A stretch of DNA of 64,000 bases from Gilvimarinus chinensis DSM 19667. Its GTDB lineage: Bacteria > Pseudomonadota > Gammaproteobacteria > Pseudomonadales > Cellvibrionaceae. The notes below the pieces were generated by a model, which was given only the letters and a program-made list of their open reading frames with translations, was not told the DNA's origin and did not search any database. Made by a program: the position numbers and the translations under genes. The DNA lies in the NCBI RefSeq assembly GCF_000377745.1, contig NZ_KB898706.1:1082249-1146248 (forward strand), given 5' to 3'. Of the stretch, positions 7,337 to 15,587 are shown piece by piece; position 1 is the first letter of the stretch; every line of letters starts with the position of its first letter.

Positions 7337-7861
7337 TTAAGGTTTATCGCTCTGGTCAACATAAATCAGTTGGTCGATGGGAAAACCCAGCGTTTGGGCC
7401 TGGTTCTCAAACTTTTGTATTAAGGCGTCCGGTACTGTTGGTTGGCGGGATAGCAGCCAAAGGTAATCAGTATTGGGGCCTGCGACGAATGCGTGCTGGT
7501 AGTCTTGGTCCAGTTCAAACACGATGTAGGAACCGTAGAAAGGCCCAAAGAAGGAGACTTTAAGAAAGCCGACATCCGGCGAATCGACGAATTTGGCTGT
7601 GCCTTCCGCTTCACTCCATTCGGATTTTTGTGCGTCATAGCCTCGATTGATGACGGTAACATTTCCGTCATCGTCCAAGCTGTAGTGGGCGGTGACGTGG
7701 GTTAGGCCTTCTTCAAAGCTGTGGTCTAGCCGGGCGATTTCGTACCATTTGCCTAAGTACCGGTCCAGCTCGAATGACTCTACAGGTGTTACGCCTTCAG
7801 GTTGGCTAACACAAGAGGCTAATAAAAACGTGGTTATAAGGGGTGTTAGAATAGAACGCAT
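7337..7861 (-). CDS. blc: Outer-membrane lipocalin Blc
   Basis: A 174-residue bacterial lipocalin. ATG 7861 is preferred because GGAGC lies just upstream; a longer reading frame to 7882 exists. Residues 1-17 are a lipoprotein signal with lipobox LASC. The lipocalin signature YLGKWYEIAR follows near residue 36. Later come the conserved KVSFFGPFYGSYIVFELD strand and the DYLWLLSRQP segment. Such proteins sit in the outer membrane, bind fatty acids or lysophospholipids and are often induced in stationary phase or envelope stress. It is monocistronic, convergent with the accessory region. Confidence 0.9.
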   Translation of the reverse strand: MRSILTPLITTFLLASCVSQPEGVTPVESFELDRYLGKWYEIARLDHSFEEGLTHVTAHYSLDDDGNVTVINRGYDAQKSEWSEAEGTAKFVDSPDVGFLKVSFFGPFYGSYIVFELDQDYQHAFVAGPNTDYLWLLSRQPTVPDALIQKFENQAQTLGFPIDQLIYVDQSDKP

Positions 7862-8036
7862 AGCAAAGCTCCAGTAGCACAAAAAATTAAGTACGACGAA
7901 ATGGTATTAAGGGATCAGCGATGCTGATTCGTATCAGGCCTTACATTTTCCATAGCTTTAAAATAACCTGGGGCTTGCATCATAAGAAATCGGGATAGGG
8001 CTAGCGATCTATTTGCATAGCGACAGGGATAGCAAT

Positions 8037-8402
8037 ATGAGAACTCTAAACGACATATATCAGTGTGCACAATGCAAAGCGGTTGTGGCTCATGGAAATA
8101 GGCACTGCCGAGGGTGTGGGGTGCGGTTTACGGCTGCCGATATCGATCAGATGAAAAACAATATTCAGTCTGTGGTGGGGGCCTTGCCATGGAACTTGCG
8201 CGATGTGTACCGCTGCGTCCATTGTCACGAGCATATTGCTATCGTGGATGCGTACTGCAGAGGTTGCGGCGATGAGATTTGCGATAATGAACGACAACTG
8301 ATGAAGTTGAGAATGGATGAAATCGCCAAACAAAACACCCCCGCGCTGATTGGTCTTCATACGTTTGTGCTGCTGGTCATCTTGGCATTGGTGGCCATGT
8401 GA
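8037..8402 (+). CDS. Double zinc-ribbon tail-anchored protein
   Basis: About 121 residues from ATG 8037, which has AGGGA ahead; a TTG at 8013 in frame is less likely. Two near-identical zinc ribbons (CAQCKAVV...CRGCG and CVHCHEHI...CRGCG) each supply four cysteines, and their similarity suggests internal duplication. The last 20 residues form one hydrophobic helix, so the ribbons face the cytoplasm from a C-terminal anchor. No function is known to me. It stands alone between two minus-strand genes. Confidence 0.6.
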   Translation: MRTLNDIYQCAQCKAVVAHGNRHCRGCGVRFTAADIDQMKNNIQSVVGALPWNLRDVYRCVHCHEHIAIVDAYCRGCGDEICDNERQLMKLRMDEIAKQNTPALIGLHTFVLLVILALVAM

Positions 8403-8479
8403 GAACTCGTATCCCCAGCGGTGCGGCAAATAAAAAACCAAAAGATCCATGAGTTTGAGCGCTTTGGAATTTTCCCCTA

Positions 8480-9250
8480 TTACTCCTCCCTAAACACCAG
8501 ATTGAGCCTTAGGTTGGTTAGATCCGCAAGGCAACGCCTGTCCCGTGTGATGTCCCTGTTATCAGCCCCTAACAACAAAACCGGGTAGTCGTCGATGCGT
8601 TCGGGCGTCAGCCTCAAGCGCAGCTCGCTGACGGATGGGGTGGTCCAGGAGTAAACGAAGTTGGGGCGGTTACCGATTCGCGGTGCGGTATTGCCCGTGC
8701 CGATGCTTTCGTAATAGTCTCGAAAGCTGCCCTCCCTCTCGGGGTGACTATCTGCTATCTCTATGGCTATTTCGGGCTCGGGTATTGCCTCTCTGTGTAG
8801 AGGTGAACGCCCCACCACCACCATTTTTAAAATGGAATCTCGCGTTAGCTCACAGGCGCTATTGTCGCTTTGCGATCTCTCTTCACCGCTCAGAGTCACT
8901 TGGTACAGCTCGCCGGCTGGTGGGTTTATGCGCAGATCGTTCAAGTCAAACCTCAGCAGCACGTGAAACTCCGTGTTGTAATCCCGATTGCACCTGGGCC
9001 GTACATTGCCCGCGTTGGCGTCGCTAAAGTACCCAACCTCCGCCGCATCGTCCGCAAGGCCCTCAAAGGTGTAGTGGGGCAAGGGCGTTGTATCCACGCT
9101 GAGACAGGCAATGCCCGACCTCGGGCCTATTTCATAGGTGTACAGCTGCTGGCGAACATTGGGGGCCAGTGACACATGCTGATAGCTTGGGCGCGGGTGG
9201 CATGCTGCCAATAAAATCGCGATAGAAACCCATCCAATAGATCTGCACAT
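8480..9250 (-). CDS. Uncharacterised lipoprotein
   Basis: A 256-residue protein with a lipoprotein signal and lipobox LAAC (Cys17). GGGAG precedes the ATG at a normal distance. The mature part looks like beta-rich extracellular or periplasmic domains: a segment FHVLLRFDLNDLRI followed by a strand-rich half ending LRLNLVFREE. It resembles domains that use 'regular secondary structure in a sandwich', but I recognise no family and assign no function. It is monocistronic. Confidence 0.6.
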   Translation of the reverse strand: MCRSIGWVSIAILLAACHPRPSYQHVSLAPNVRQQLYTYEIGPRSGIACLSVDTTPLPHYTFEGLADDAAEVGYFSDANAGNVRPRCNRDYNTEFHVLLRFDLNDLRINPPAGELYQVTLSGEERSQSDNSACELTRDSILKMVVVGRSPLHREAIPEPEIAIEIADSHPEREGSFRDYYESIGTGNTAPRIGNRPNFVYSWTTPSVSELRLRLTPERIDDYPVLLLGADNRDITRDRRCLADLTNLRLNLVFREE

Positions 9251-9671
9251 TTGTGTGTCTCCCTACCTGAGTGGTGTGAAGGTAACCATAGCACTGGCGC
9301 TGTGTATTGGTAGTGACTTAAGCGACGCGGCCGGTGATAAGGCTATTTCTGGCGGCCAATAACACGGTTAAAAATCACTATTGAGGCCGGGTCTGAAATG
9401 GAGAGCTTGTCTATTTGACTTGCCGTATCCACGCTGCCCCCGGCCACTTAATCAGTCCTTCTATTTCTTGCTATTTAGTTCTTCCACCAGAAGATATGAG
9501 CTGAATTCATCAAATTATGAAATAAAAGAGTTTTTGTTCATGATGATGCTCGCGTATAAATCACACCTGTTTTCGGCTTAAGGCAAGTTGACGCTGACCA
9601 GGGTGCTTATTTGCCTTGTAGGCCAGAAAGTTAAATTGGATTGAGCCTCAGATTAAGGACGGTGGATTACC
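9251..9671. other. Intergenic region upstream of mesX
   Basis: About 420 bases between divergent genes. An ORF at 9381-9581 has no coding character. A possible leader stem (AAGGCAA 9580-9586 with TTGCCTT 9611-9617) lies 55 bases before the mesX start. I see no cobalamin or SAM riboswitch signature. A promoter is expected in the AT-rich part near 9500-9560 but cannot be fixed. Confidence 0.3.
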
Positions 9672-10649
9672 ATGAACAGCGAGTTTACGTTTTCGATTAA
9701 ACGCATTGATTTCGATGAGAATTATCACCCAGCGGACAGTACGCGTATTACCACGAACTTTGCCAATCTGGCGCGCGGGGAAAGTCGGCAGGAGAATCTG
9801 CGCAACGCGCTGCGAATGATCGATAACCGATTCAACGCCCTGGCCCACTGGGACAACCCCAGGGGTGAGCGTTACTCGGTTGAGCTGGAGATTATTTCCG
9901 TCGATCTGGACATTGAGGCCAGCGATGAAGCTTTTCCTGCGATTGAGGTGTTAAAAACGCAGATTGTTGATCATAAAACCAACAAGCGCATTGAAGGCGT
10001 GGTGGGTAATAACTTTTCCTCGTACGTGCGCGACTATGATTTTAGTGTGGTGTTGCGCGAGCACAATAAAAATCAAGCGAAGTTTACTGTTCCGGCAGAC
10101 TTTGGCGAGTTGCATGGCAAAATTTTTAAAAGCTTTATCAGCTCTGCGGCCTACAAGCAGAATTTTAGCAAGCCGCCTGTAATTTGCTTGAGCGTGTCGG
10201 ATAACAAAACTTATACACGAACTGAAAATCAGCATCCGGTATTGGGGGTTGAGTATCAGCCCAATGTGCCTTCGTTAACCGAGCAGTACTTTAAGAAAAT
10301 GGGGCTGCAGGTGCGCTATTTTATGCCGCCAAACAGTGCGGCGCCTTTGGCGTTTTACTTTTTTGGCGATTTGCTTAGCGATTACACAAACCTTGAGCTT
10401 ATTAGCACCATCAGCACCATGGAGACTTTCCAGAAAATTTATCGCCCGGAAATTTACAACGCTAACAGCGTAGCCGGTGCGTCTTACCAACCGAGCTTAA
10501 AGCATCGCGACTTTTCTTTAACCCAAATCGTTTACGACCGAGAAGAGCGCAGCAAGCTGGGTATTGCGCAGGGCAAATACGCCGAAGAACACTTTATAAA
10601 GCCCTATCAAAGCGTGCTGCAACACTGGGCCGAAAACTACGCGGTTTAA
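9672..10649 (+). CDS. mesX: DUF1852 protein MesX, partner of methionine synthase MesD
   Basis: A 325-residue DUF1852 protein. The N-terminal region has the family's hallmark run: a TRITTNFANLARG segment near residues 24-36 and a RFNALAHWDNPRGERYSVELEI segment near 52-75. DUF1852 proteins are genetically required for MesD, the folate-independent methionine synthase of Acinetobacter and relatives, which needs oxygen (published work of Price and colleagues). How MesX helps is not known; it may supply the methyl donor or an oxygen-dependent step. The start is supported by AAGGACGG. The next gene, 49 bases on, is the MesD partner, so the two form an operon. Confidence 0.88.
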   Translation: MNSEFTFSIKRIDFDENYHPADSTRITTNFANLARGESRQENLRNALRMIDNRFNALAHWDNPRGERYSVELEIISVDLDIEASDEAFPAIEVLKTQIVDHKTNKRIEGVVGNNFSSYVRDYDFSVVLREHNKNQAKFTVPADFGELHGKIFKSFISSAAYKQNFSKPPVICLSVSDNKTYTRTENQHPVLGVEYQPNVPSLTEQYFKKMGLQVRYFMPPNSAAPLAFYFFGDLLSDYTNLELISTISTMETFQKIYRPEIYNANSVAGASYQPSLKHRDFSLTQIVYDREERSKLGIAQGKYAEEHFIKPYQSVLQHWAENYAV

Positions 10650-10698
10650 CCGATCAGGCTGTGGTGATACAGCCTGTTATAAAAATACTAGGATACCC

Positions 10699-11733
10699 AT
10701 GAAAAAACTATTACCAACCTCAACGGCGGGCAGTTTGCCTAAGCCGTCCTGGATTGCTGAGCCCGAAAAGCTGTGGTCCCCCTGGAAGCTACAAAACGAT
10801 GAGCTGATTGAAGGCAAGCAAGATGCTTTGCGAGTTGCTTTGCAAGAGCAGCAACAGGCGGGTATTGATATCGTCAGCGATGGCGAGCAAACCCGTCAGC
10901 ACTTTGTGACGACTTTTATTGAACATTTAAGCGGTGTGGATTTTGAACAACGCAAAACGGTAAAAATTCGCGATCGCTACGATGCTAGCGTACCTGTGGT
11001 GGTAGATGCCGTCGCTCGGCAGAAGCCTGTATTTGTTGACGATGCGAAGTTCTTACGGGAGCAAACTCAGCAGCCGATTAAATGGGCGCTGCCCGGCCCC
11101 ATGACCATGATCGATACCCTGTACGATGATCACTACAAAAGCCGTGAAAACCTGGCCTGGGAGTTTGCCAAAATTCTTAACCAAGAGGCCAAAGAGCTGG
11201 AAGCGGCAGGTGTGGATATTATCCAGTTTGATGAGCCTGCTTTTAATGTGTTTTTTGACGAGGTCAACGACTGGGGTATCGCTGCATTGGAAAAAGCGGT
11301 TGAAGGGCTTCAGTGTGAGACGGCAGTGCATATTTGTTATGGCTATGGCATTAAAGCCAATACCGACTGGAAGAAAACCCTGGGTTCTGAGTGGCGTCAG
11401 TACGAAGAGGTGTTTCCCAAACTGCAAAGCTCCAGTATCGATATCGTCTCGCTGGAGTGTCAAAACTCCCGTGTACCAATGGAGTTAATGGCGTTGATTC
11501 GGGGTAAAAAGGTCATGGTTGGCGCCATTGATGTGGCAACCGATACGGTAGAAACTCCCGAACAAGTAGCTGACACCTTGCGTAAGGCACTGGAGTTTGT
11601 CGACGCCGAAAACCTTTACCCCAGTACCAACTGCGGTATGGCACCTTTGTCGCGCTCGGTGGCGCGGGGTAAGCTTAGCGCTCTCAGCGCGGGGGCGGAA
11701 ATTGTGCGTAAAGAGCTTGCGGGTCACCGTTGA
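10699..11733 (+). CDS. mesD: Core methionine synthase MesD (MetE C-terminal type)
   Basis: A 344-residue protein equal to the catalytic C-terminal half of MetE, without the folate-binding N-terminal half. The zinc-binding set is visible: His-x-Cys in AVHICYGYG near 210, Glu and Cys in SLECQNSRVP near 250, and Cys in STNCGMAPLSRS near 313. A GPMTMIDTLYDDHY segment near 135 and IIQFDEPAF near 175 line the homocysteine pocket. It should make methionine from homocysteine with an unusual methyl donor, needing MesX (the preceding gene) and oxygen. AGGAT precedes the ATG. A terminator follows. Confidence 0.88.
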   Translation: MKKLLPTSTAGSLPKPSWIAEPEKLWSPWKLQNDELIEGKQDALRVALQEQQQAGIDIVSDGEQTRQHFVTTFIEHLSGVDFEQRKTVKIRDRYDASVPVVVDAVARQKPVFVDDAKFLREQTQQPIKWALPGPMTMIDTLYDDHYKSRENLAWEFAKILNQEAKELEAAGVDIIQFDEPAFNVFFDEVNDWGIAALEKAVEGLQCETAVHICYGYGIKANTDWKKTLGSEWRQYEEVFPKLQSSSIDIVSLECQNSRVPMELMALIRGKKVMVGAIDVATDTVETPEQVADTLRKALEFVDAENLYPSTNCGMAPLSRSVARGKLSALSAGAEIVRKELAGHR

Positions 11734-11769
11734 TTCACGGGTTTTAAAAATTTAGCCCTGTAATAGAAA

Positions 11770-11796
11770 CCTCAGCTTGAATGCGCTGGGGTTTTC
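11770..11796 (+). terminator. Rho-independent terminator after mesD
   Basis: A seven-base stem (CCTCAGC 11770-11776, GCTGGGG 11785-11791, one G-T pair) is followed by TTTTCTT. It ends the mesX-mesD transcript. Confidence 0.65.
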
Positions 11797-11837
11797 TTGC
11801 ATTGGGAATAATAAAGTTACAGCGATTAAGGCTATTC

Positions 11838-12626
11838 ATGTTCTTTTTTCTTTTGTATTTATTGGTTGGCGCCTTTGCCGGACTGCTAGCCGGTTTGTTT
11901 GGCATTGGTGGCGGCATGGTGATCGTGCCGGTACTTATTTTCAGTTTTATTGCCGTGGGTGTTTCGCCCGATGTGCTGACCCACATAGCGGTGGCAACGT
12001 CCTTGGCCAGCATTGTGTTTACCTCGATCAGTTCGGTTTGGACGCATCATCGCAATGGGGCAATTATCTGGCGAATCGTTAAATTGATGACTATAGGGTT
12101 AATTGTCGGCACGGCCATTGGCGTATTCTTTATTTCGTCGGTGCCGGGACCGGTACTGCAAAAACTGATTGGCGTATTCGCTTTATTGCTATCGTTGAAA
12201 ATGCTGCTTAACTGGCAGCCACCCGGTGAAGGCAAAGAGCCGGGCGCTGCAGGGTTAAGCATAGCAGGTGGTGTGATTGGGTTTGGCTCATCGTGGTTTG
12301 GTATTGGTGGCGGCACGTTTACTGTGCCTTATTTATCCTGGCTGCGCATTAATATGCGAAACGCCGTGGCAACGTCTGCAGCCTGTGGTTTGCCTATTGC
12401 GGTGGCGGCTACCTTCGCCAATATCGTTGCCGGGTGGAACCATCCGGATTTGCCCCAGTGGAGCACCGGCTATGTTTACTGGCCTGCGGTGTTGGGTATC
12501 GCCATTGCCAGTGTGCCTTGTGCGCGCATAGGCGCAAAGCTGGCTCACTCGCTGGACGCCAAGTTGCTGAAAAAATTATTTGCGGTACTGCTGTTTGTGG
12601 TCGGTATTCGTTTTTTACTGGCTTAA
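11838..12626 (+). CDS. TauE/SafE family sulfite/organosulfur exporter-like permease
   Basis: A 262-residue permease. ATG 11838 with AAGG before it is preferred; the frame opens further up at 11781 over the mesD terminator. It has about eight membrane helices in two repeats. Each repeat opens with the family's glycine-rich motif: AGLFGIGGGMVIVPVL near 18-35 and SSWFGIGGGTFTVPYL near 155-170. The family moves sulfonates, sulfite or other small organosulfur anions, but the substrate cannot be read from sequence. Following a methionine-synthesis operon it may serve sulfur metabolism, though it has its own transcription start. Confidence 0.82.
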   Translation: MFFFLLYLLVGAFAGLLAGLFGIGGGMVIVPVLIFSFIAVGVSPDVLTHIAVATSLASIVFTSISSVWTHHRNGAIIWRIVKLMTIGLIVGTAIGVFFISSVPGPVLQKLIGVFALLLSLKMLLNWQPPGEGKEPGAAGLSIAGGVIGFGSSWFGIGGGTFTVPYLSWLRINMRNAVATSAACGLPIAVAATFANIVAGWNHPDLPQWSTGYVYWPAVLGIAIASVPCARIGAKLAHSLDAKLLKKLFAVLLFVVGIRFLLA

Positions 12627-12659
12627 ATAAGGTGCGCTTAGCTAAGTATTTACAGGCTA

Positions 12660-12676
12660 CCGCCACTTGCTGGCGG
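12660..12676. terminator. Hairpin between convergent genes
   Basis: A perfect six-base stem (CCGCCA/TGGCGG) with loop CTTGC lies between two genes that face each other. It may end both, although no clear T-run adjoins it. Confidence 0.4.
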
Positions 12677-12687
12677 CCACTTTGAGC

Positions 12688-12987
12688 TTATCGCTCAGAT
12701 TGACAGTGCCAGCAAACCTCAAAGCTGGCGTCGTTCTCTTCGCCGCATTGCGGGCAGTACCAGGCCTGGCCCGCTGGGCGGTTTAGTAAATCGTCGATAA
12801 TCGCTTTGGCTTTGGCGTAGTCGGCCTCGTCTACCCACAGCTCCGGCCAGGTCTGAATGGGAGAAAGATCGCCCATGGCGCCTGCGGCGTATTCGTTTTT
12901 TAATCTGCTATCAATACCGTTTTCCCGCAGCAGGTTGCGGGCATTCTCGACCAGAATTTTATTCTCGTGGGTGTAGACCAGCTGCAT
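12688..12987 (-). CDS. DUF2007 protein with C-terminal zinc ribbon
   Basis: A 99-residue protein from ATG 12987 (a longer frame reaches 13038). The N-terminal 70 residues match the DUF2007 'putative signal-transducing' fold: MQLVYTHENKILVENARNLL, a short loop, then PELWVDEADYAKAKAII. The last 25 residues form a zinc ribbon (WYCPQCGEEN...CWHCQ, four Cys). The fold resembles ferredoxin-like small-molecule or peptide-binding domains; no role is established. It is divergent from the MscS gene, with start sites about 130 bases apart. Confidence 0.75.
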   Translation of the reverse strand: MQLVYTHENKILVENARNLLRENGIDSRLKNEYAAGAMGDLSPIQTWPELWVDEADYAKAKAIIDDLLNRPAGQAWYCPQCGEENDASFEVCWHCQSER

Positions 12988-13115
12988 AAAATGTCCGATG
13001 AGCGTTGTTCCAGCATTGCCTATCCCACAATGTATCACACCTGCAAAAGCGTTGGTGGCCGGTGTTGGGGGAATACGTTAGGCTAAGGGTTGAGATCAAT
13101 GATAGGAATAAGGCG

Positions 13116-14561
13116 ATGCGATCTAACCCGAGAGTTATTACTGTTATCGGACTGGCGGTGGCGCTGTTGCTGAGTGCAGCGTCTGTTTTTGCCGATACCG
13201 AATCGACCAATGAAGCCGCCATTGATTCGGGCAGTCTTCACAGCACCGGCCAGGTGATTGAGGCGAATGCCAGTGCAACGGATAGCCAGATACAGGCTCG
13301 CTTACAAGCAATTTTAACCAGCTCGGAGCAGTTTACCCAGCTGGAGGTTCGGGTGGATAACGGCCTGGTCTTTTTAAAAGGCTACACGGACAAGCGCGCT
13401 TTTGTTCAGTGGGCCGGTGACATTGCCAATAATACCCAGGGTGTTGTGGCGGTGGTGAATAACCTGGAGCAGAGCCCGGGCAACTACTTTAGCGTCTCAG
13501 TGTTTAAATCTGAACTGCTTAAAGCCTGGTATAAATTTCTCCACGCGCTACCCTTGCTGCTGGCCGCCGCGTTGACGTTTGTGGTGTTCTTTTTTATCTC
13601 TCGGCCTGTAGCGGCATTTTTAGTGGGCCCGGTTCGCTACGTGACCGACAGCACGCTTATTAAAGTTGTTCTGCAGCGTATCGTCGCCGTGCTAGTTGTC
13701 CTGCTGGGGCTGTACTTCTTTTTGCGCATTGCAGGCCTGACCCAGTTTGCCGTTGCGGTAATGAGCGGTACCGGCCTTCTGGGCCTGGTGGTGGGCTTTG
13801 CGTTTCGCGATATTGCCGAGAATTTTATTGCCAGCTTGTTAATCAGCATGCAGCGGCCATTTCGTTTGGGTGATGTGATTGAGGTCAGTGGTTTTCGCGG
13901 TGTGGTGCAAAAAGTGACAACGCGGGGAACAACGCTGGTGGACTTTGATGGCAATCATATACAGGTGCCCAATGCCACCATTTACAAAGAAGTGATTCAG
14001 AACTTTTCTGCCAACCCCAATGTGCGTGGCAACTTTTTAATTGGGGTGGGCTACGACTCTAAGGTTCGTTTTGCTCAGGAAACCGCCATGGCGGTTATGC
14101 TGGAGCACCCAGCGGTATTGGCAGACCCTGAGCCGCAGGTACTGATCGAGGACCTCGCATCTTCCACCATTAACCTGCGCGTGTATTTCTGGGTGGATGC
14201 CACTCAGTACAGTGTGATCAAAGTGGCCTCGGCCTTAATGCGGCAGGTAGTGCGCGCCTTTGAAGCGGCGGATGTGTCCATGCCCGACGATGCCCGTGAA
14301 ATTATTTTCCCGCAGGGTGTGCCCTGGGATCAGCAGGATCAAGACACCCAGCCTTCGGCGCAGGCGTTAACAAAGCCCGGTACTGAACCAACAGAGCCTC
14401 ACGAAATTTCTGACCGCATTAGCACAAGCAACCATGATTTATCTGAAAGAAACCCCGAAGTGGCCGAGCGCTTGCTGGATGATTTAGCCAGTGATACCGA
14501 AAATATTCAAAAGCAGGCGCAAAACTCGCGCGAGCCTGAAGAGGGTAAGAATATTATTTAG
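13116..14561 (+). CDS. MscS-family mechanosensitive channel with BON domain
   Basis: A 481-residue protein. ATG 13116 is chosen because AGGAATAAGG precedes it and a signal peptide (VITVIGLAVALLLSAASVFA) starts there; an upstream frame to 13005 lacks this. Residues about 50-115 form a periplasmic BON domain (ILTSSEQF...VRVDNGLVFLKGYT). Then come three or four membrane helices, the pore helix with VGFAFRDIAENFIAS near residue 230, and the cytosolic MscS beta domain (RPFRLGDVIEV). The hydrophilic tail of about 80 residues is of low complexity. It should release solutes on hypo-osmotic shock; the BON domain suggests contact with lipid or envelope. Confidence 0.87.
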   Translation: MRSNPRVITVIGLAVALLLSAASVFADTESTNEAAIDSGSLHSTGQVIEANASATDSQIQARLQAILTSSEQFTQLEVRVDNGLVFLKGYTDKRAFVQWAGDIANNTQGVVAVVNNLEQSPGNYFSVSVFKSELLKAWYKFLHALPLLLAAALTFVVFFFISRPVAAFLVGPVRYVTDSTLIKVVLQRIVAVLVVLLGLYFFLRIAGLTQFAVAVMSGTGLLGLVVGFAFRDIAENFIASLLISMQRPFRLGDVIEVSGFRGVVQKVTTRGTTLVDFDGNHIQVPNATIYKEVIQNFSANPNVRGNFLIGVGYDSKVRFAQETAMAVMLEHPAVLADPEPQVLIEDLASSTINLRVYFWVDATQYSVIKVASALMRQVVRAFEAADVSMPDDAREIIFPQGVPWDQQDQDTQPSAQALTKPGTEPTEPHEISDRISTSNHDLSERNPEVAERLLDDLASDTENIQKQAQNSREPEEGKNII

Positions 14562-14683
14562 CGCCGGTATCAGCGCCATGCAACACTACGAGTGTACGGC
14601 TTCGTTACCGCAGAGATTGATGGTTATTTCAATTTCTTTGGCTTTGCACTTCATTCACTGTAGACATTTATAAAGGCAACATA

Positions 14684-15058
14684 ATGCCACAGAGCTTACA
14701 GGCAGAACGACAAGCGATATTAAACCGACTGGAGACTTTCAGCCGAGTAATGGACAGCAGCCTTCGAATTCCTTTCACAAATTTTCATATAGGATTTGAA
14801 GCCATTATTGGCTTAATTCCTTTTGTAGGGGATATTGCGGGTTTGCTGCTGTCAAGTTATGTATTACTTGAAGCGCAAAAAGCAGGTGCCAGCACGGGGG
14901 TAAAATTAAAAATAATGTCGAATATGGCCATTGATTTTTGTGGTGGCTTAATTCCGGTGGTTGGTGATGTGTTCGATGCTTACTTTAAAGCGAATACTCG
15001 AAACACCAGGATTTTACGAAAGCATCTTCAAAACCTGCAGAACAACCCTATAGATTAA
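14684..15058 (+). CDS. DUF4112 membrane protein
   Basis: A 124-residue protein with the DUF4112 layout: an amphipathic start, then two copies of a glycine-rich hydrophobic pattern, IGLIPFVGDIAGLLLS near 45 and GLIPVVGDVFDAYFKAN near 90. The duplicated IP-VGD motifs mark the family. Two membrane-embedded helical hairpins are likely. Function is unknown. It lies 122 bases after the MscS gene on the same strand and converges on the deaminase gene. Confidence 0.8.
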   Translation: MPQSLQAERQAILNRLETFSRVMDSSLRIPFTNFHIGFEAIIGLIPFVGDIAGLLLSSYVLLEAQKAGASTGVKLKIMSNMAIDFCGGLIPVVGDVFDAYFKANTRNTRILRKHLQNLQNNPID

Positions 15059-15119
15059 TTACTATAACCGAGCATTTTTTACTTAATATTCTATTGGTCG
15101 CTCATAACGGCGCACGCCG

Positions 15120-15587
15120 CTAATACGCTAATTTATCAACATTTAAGGACCATTCGTGAAACGGTCGATTGCTCTCGGTAAGCTCCAGGTGATGAAACGG
15201 TATTTGCCGCTGGGACAATGGCTGCGCAACTTCGCGGTAGATAAGTGAATCATCAAAGCCTGCAGCGGCGGCCTGCTCGCGGGTTGCGGCAAAGTACACG
15301 GCATCGAGCCGCGCCCAGTAAATAGCACCCAGGCACATGGGGCAGGGTTCGCAACTGCTGTAGAGCGTGCAGCCCGTCAGTTGGTGATCGCCCAGGCGCT
15401 CGCAGGCTAAACGAATGGCGGCCACTTCGGCATGGGCCGTGGGGTCGCAGCTGCTGGTAACCTGGTTGCTGGCTTCAGCCAGCACCTGCCCGTCTTTGAC
15501 GATCACCGCGCCAAAGGGGCCGCCACCACTGGCAGCAGACGCTGCCGCCAATTCGATACTGCGGGCTAAAAAATCACTCTGTGTCAT
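15120..15587 (-). CDS. Nucleoside/guanine deaminase family protein
   Basis: A 155-residue cytidine-deaminase-fold enzyme. The zinc site is complete: His52-Ala-Glu54 (proton shuttle Glu) and PCPMC with Cys82 and Cys85. The GGPFGAVIVKDG start and the C-terminal EWS tail resemble guanine deaminases of the GuaD type more than tRNA adenosine deaminase TadA. It probably converts guanine to xanthine, or a related base. Its ATG overlaps the stop of the response-regulator gene (TGATG), so it is translationally coupled to it. That pairing with a receiver protein is odd and has no clear functional reason. Confidence 0.82.
   Translation of the reverse strand: MTQSDFLARSIELAAASAASGGGPFGAVIVKDGQVLAEASNQVTSSCDPTAHAEVAAIRLACERLGDHQLTGCTLYSSCEPCPMCLGAIYWARLDAVYFAATREQAAAAGFDDSLIYREVAQPLSQRQIPFHHLELTESNRPFHEWSLNVDKLAY

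Noticed and set aside
9381-9581. 66-residue ORF upstream of mesX
   Set aside because: Its residues (Pro/Cys/Phe-rich start, random tail) and lack of a ribosome binding site show no coding signal.
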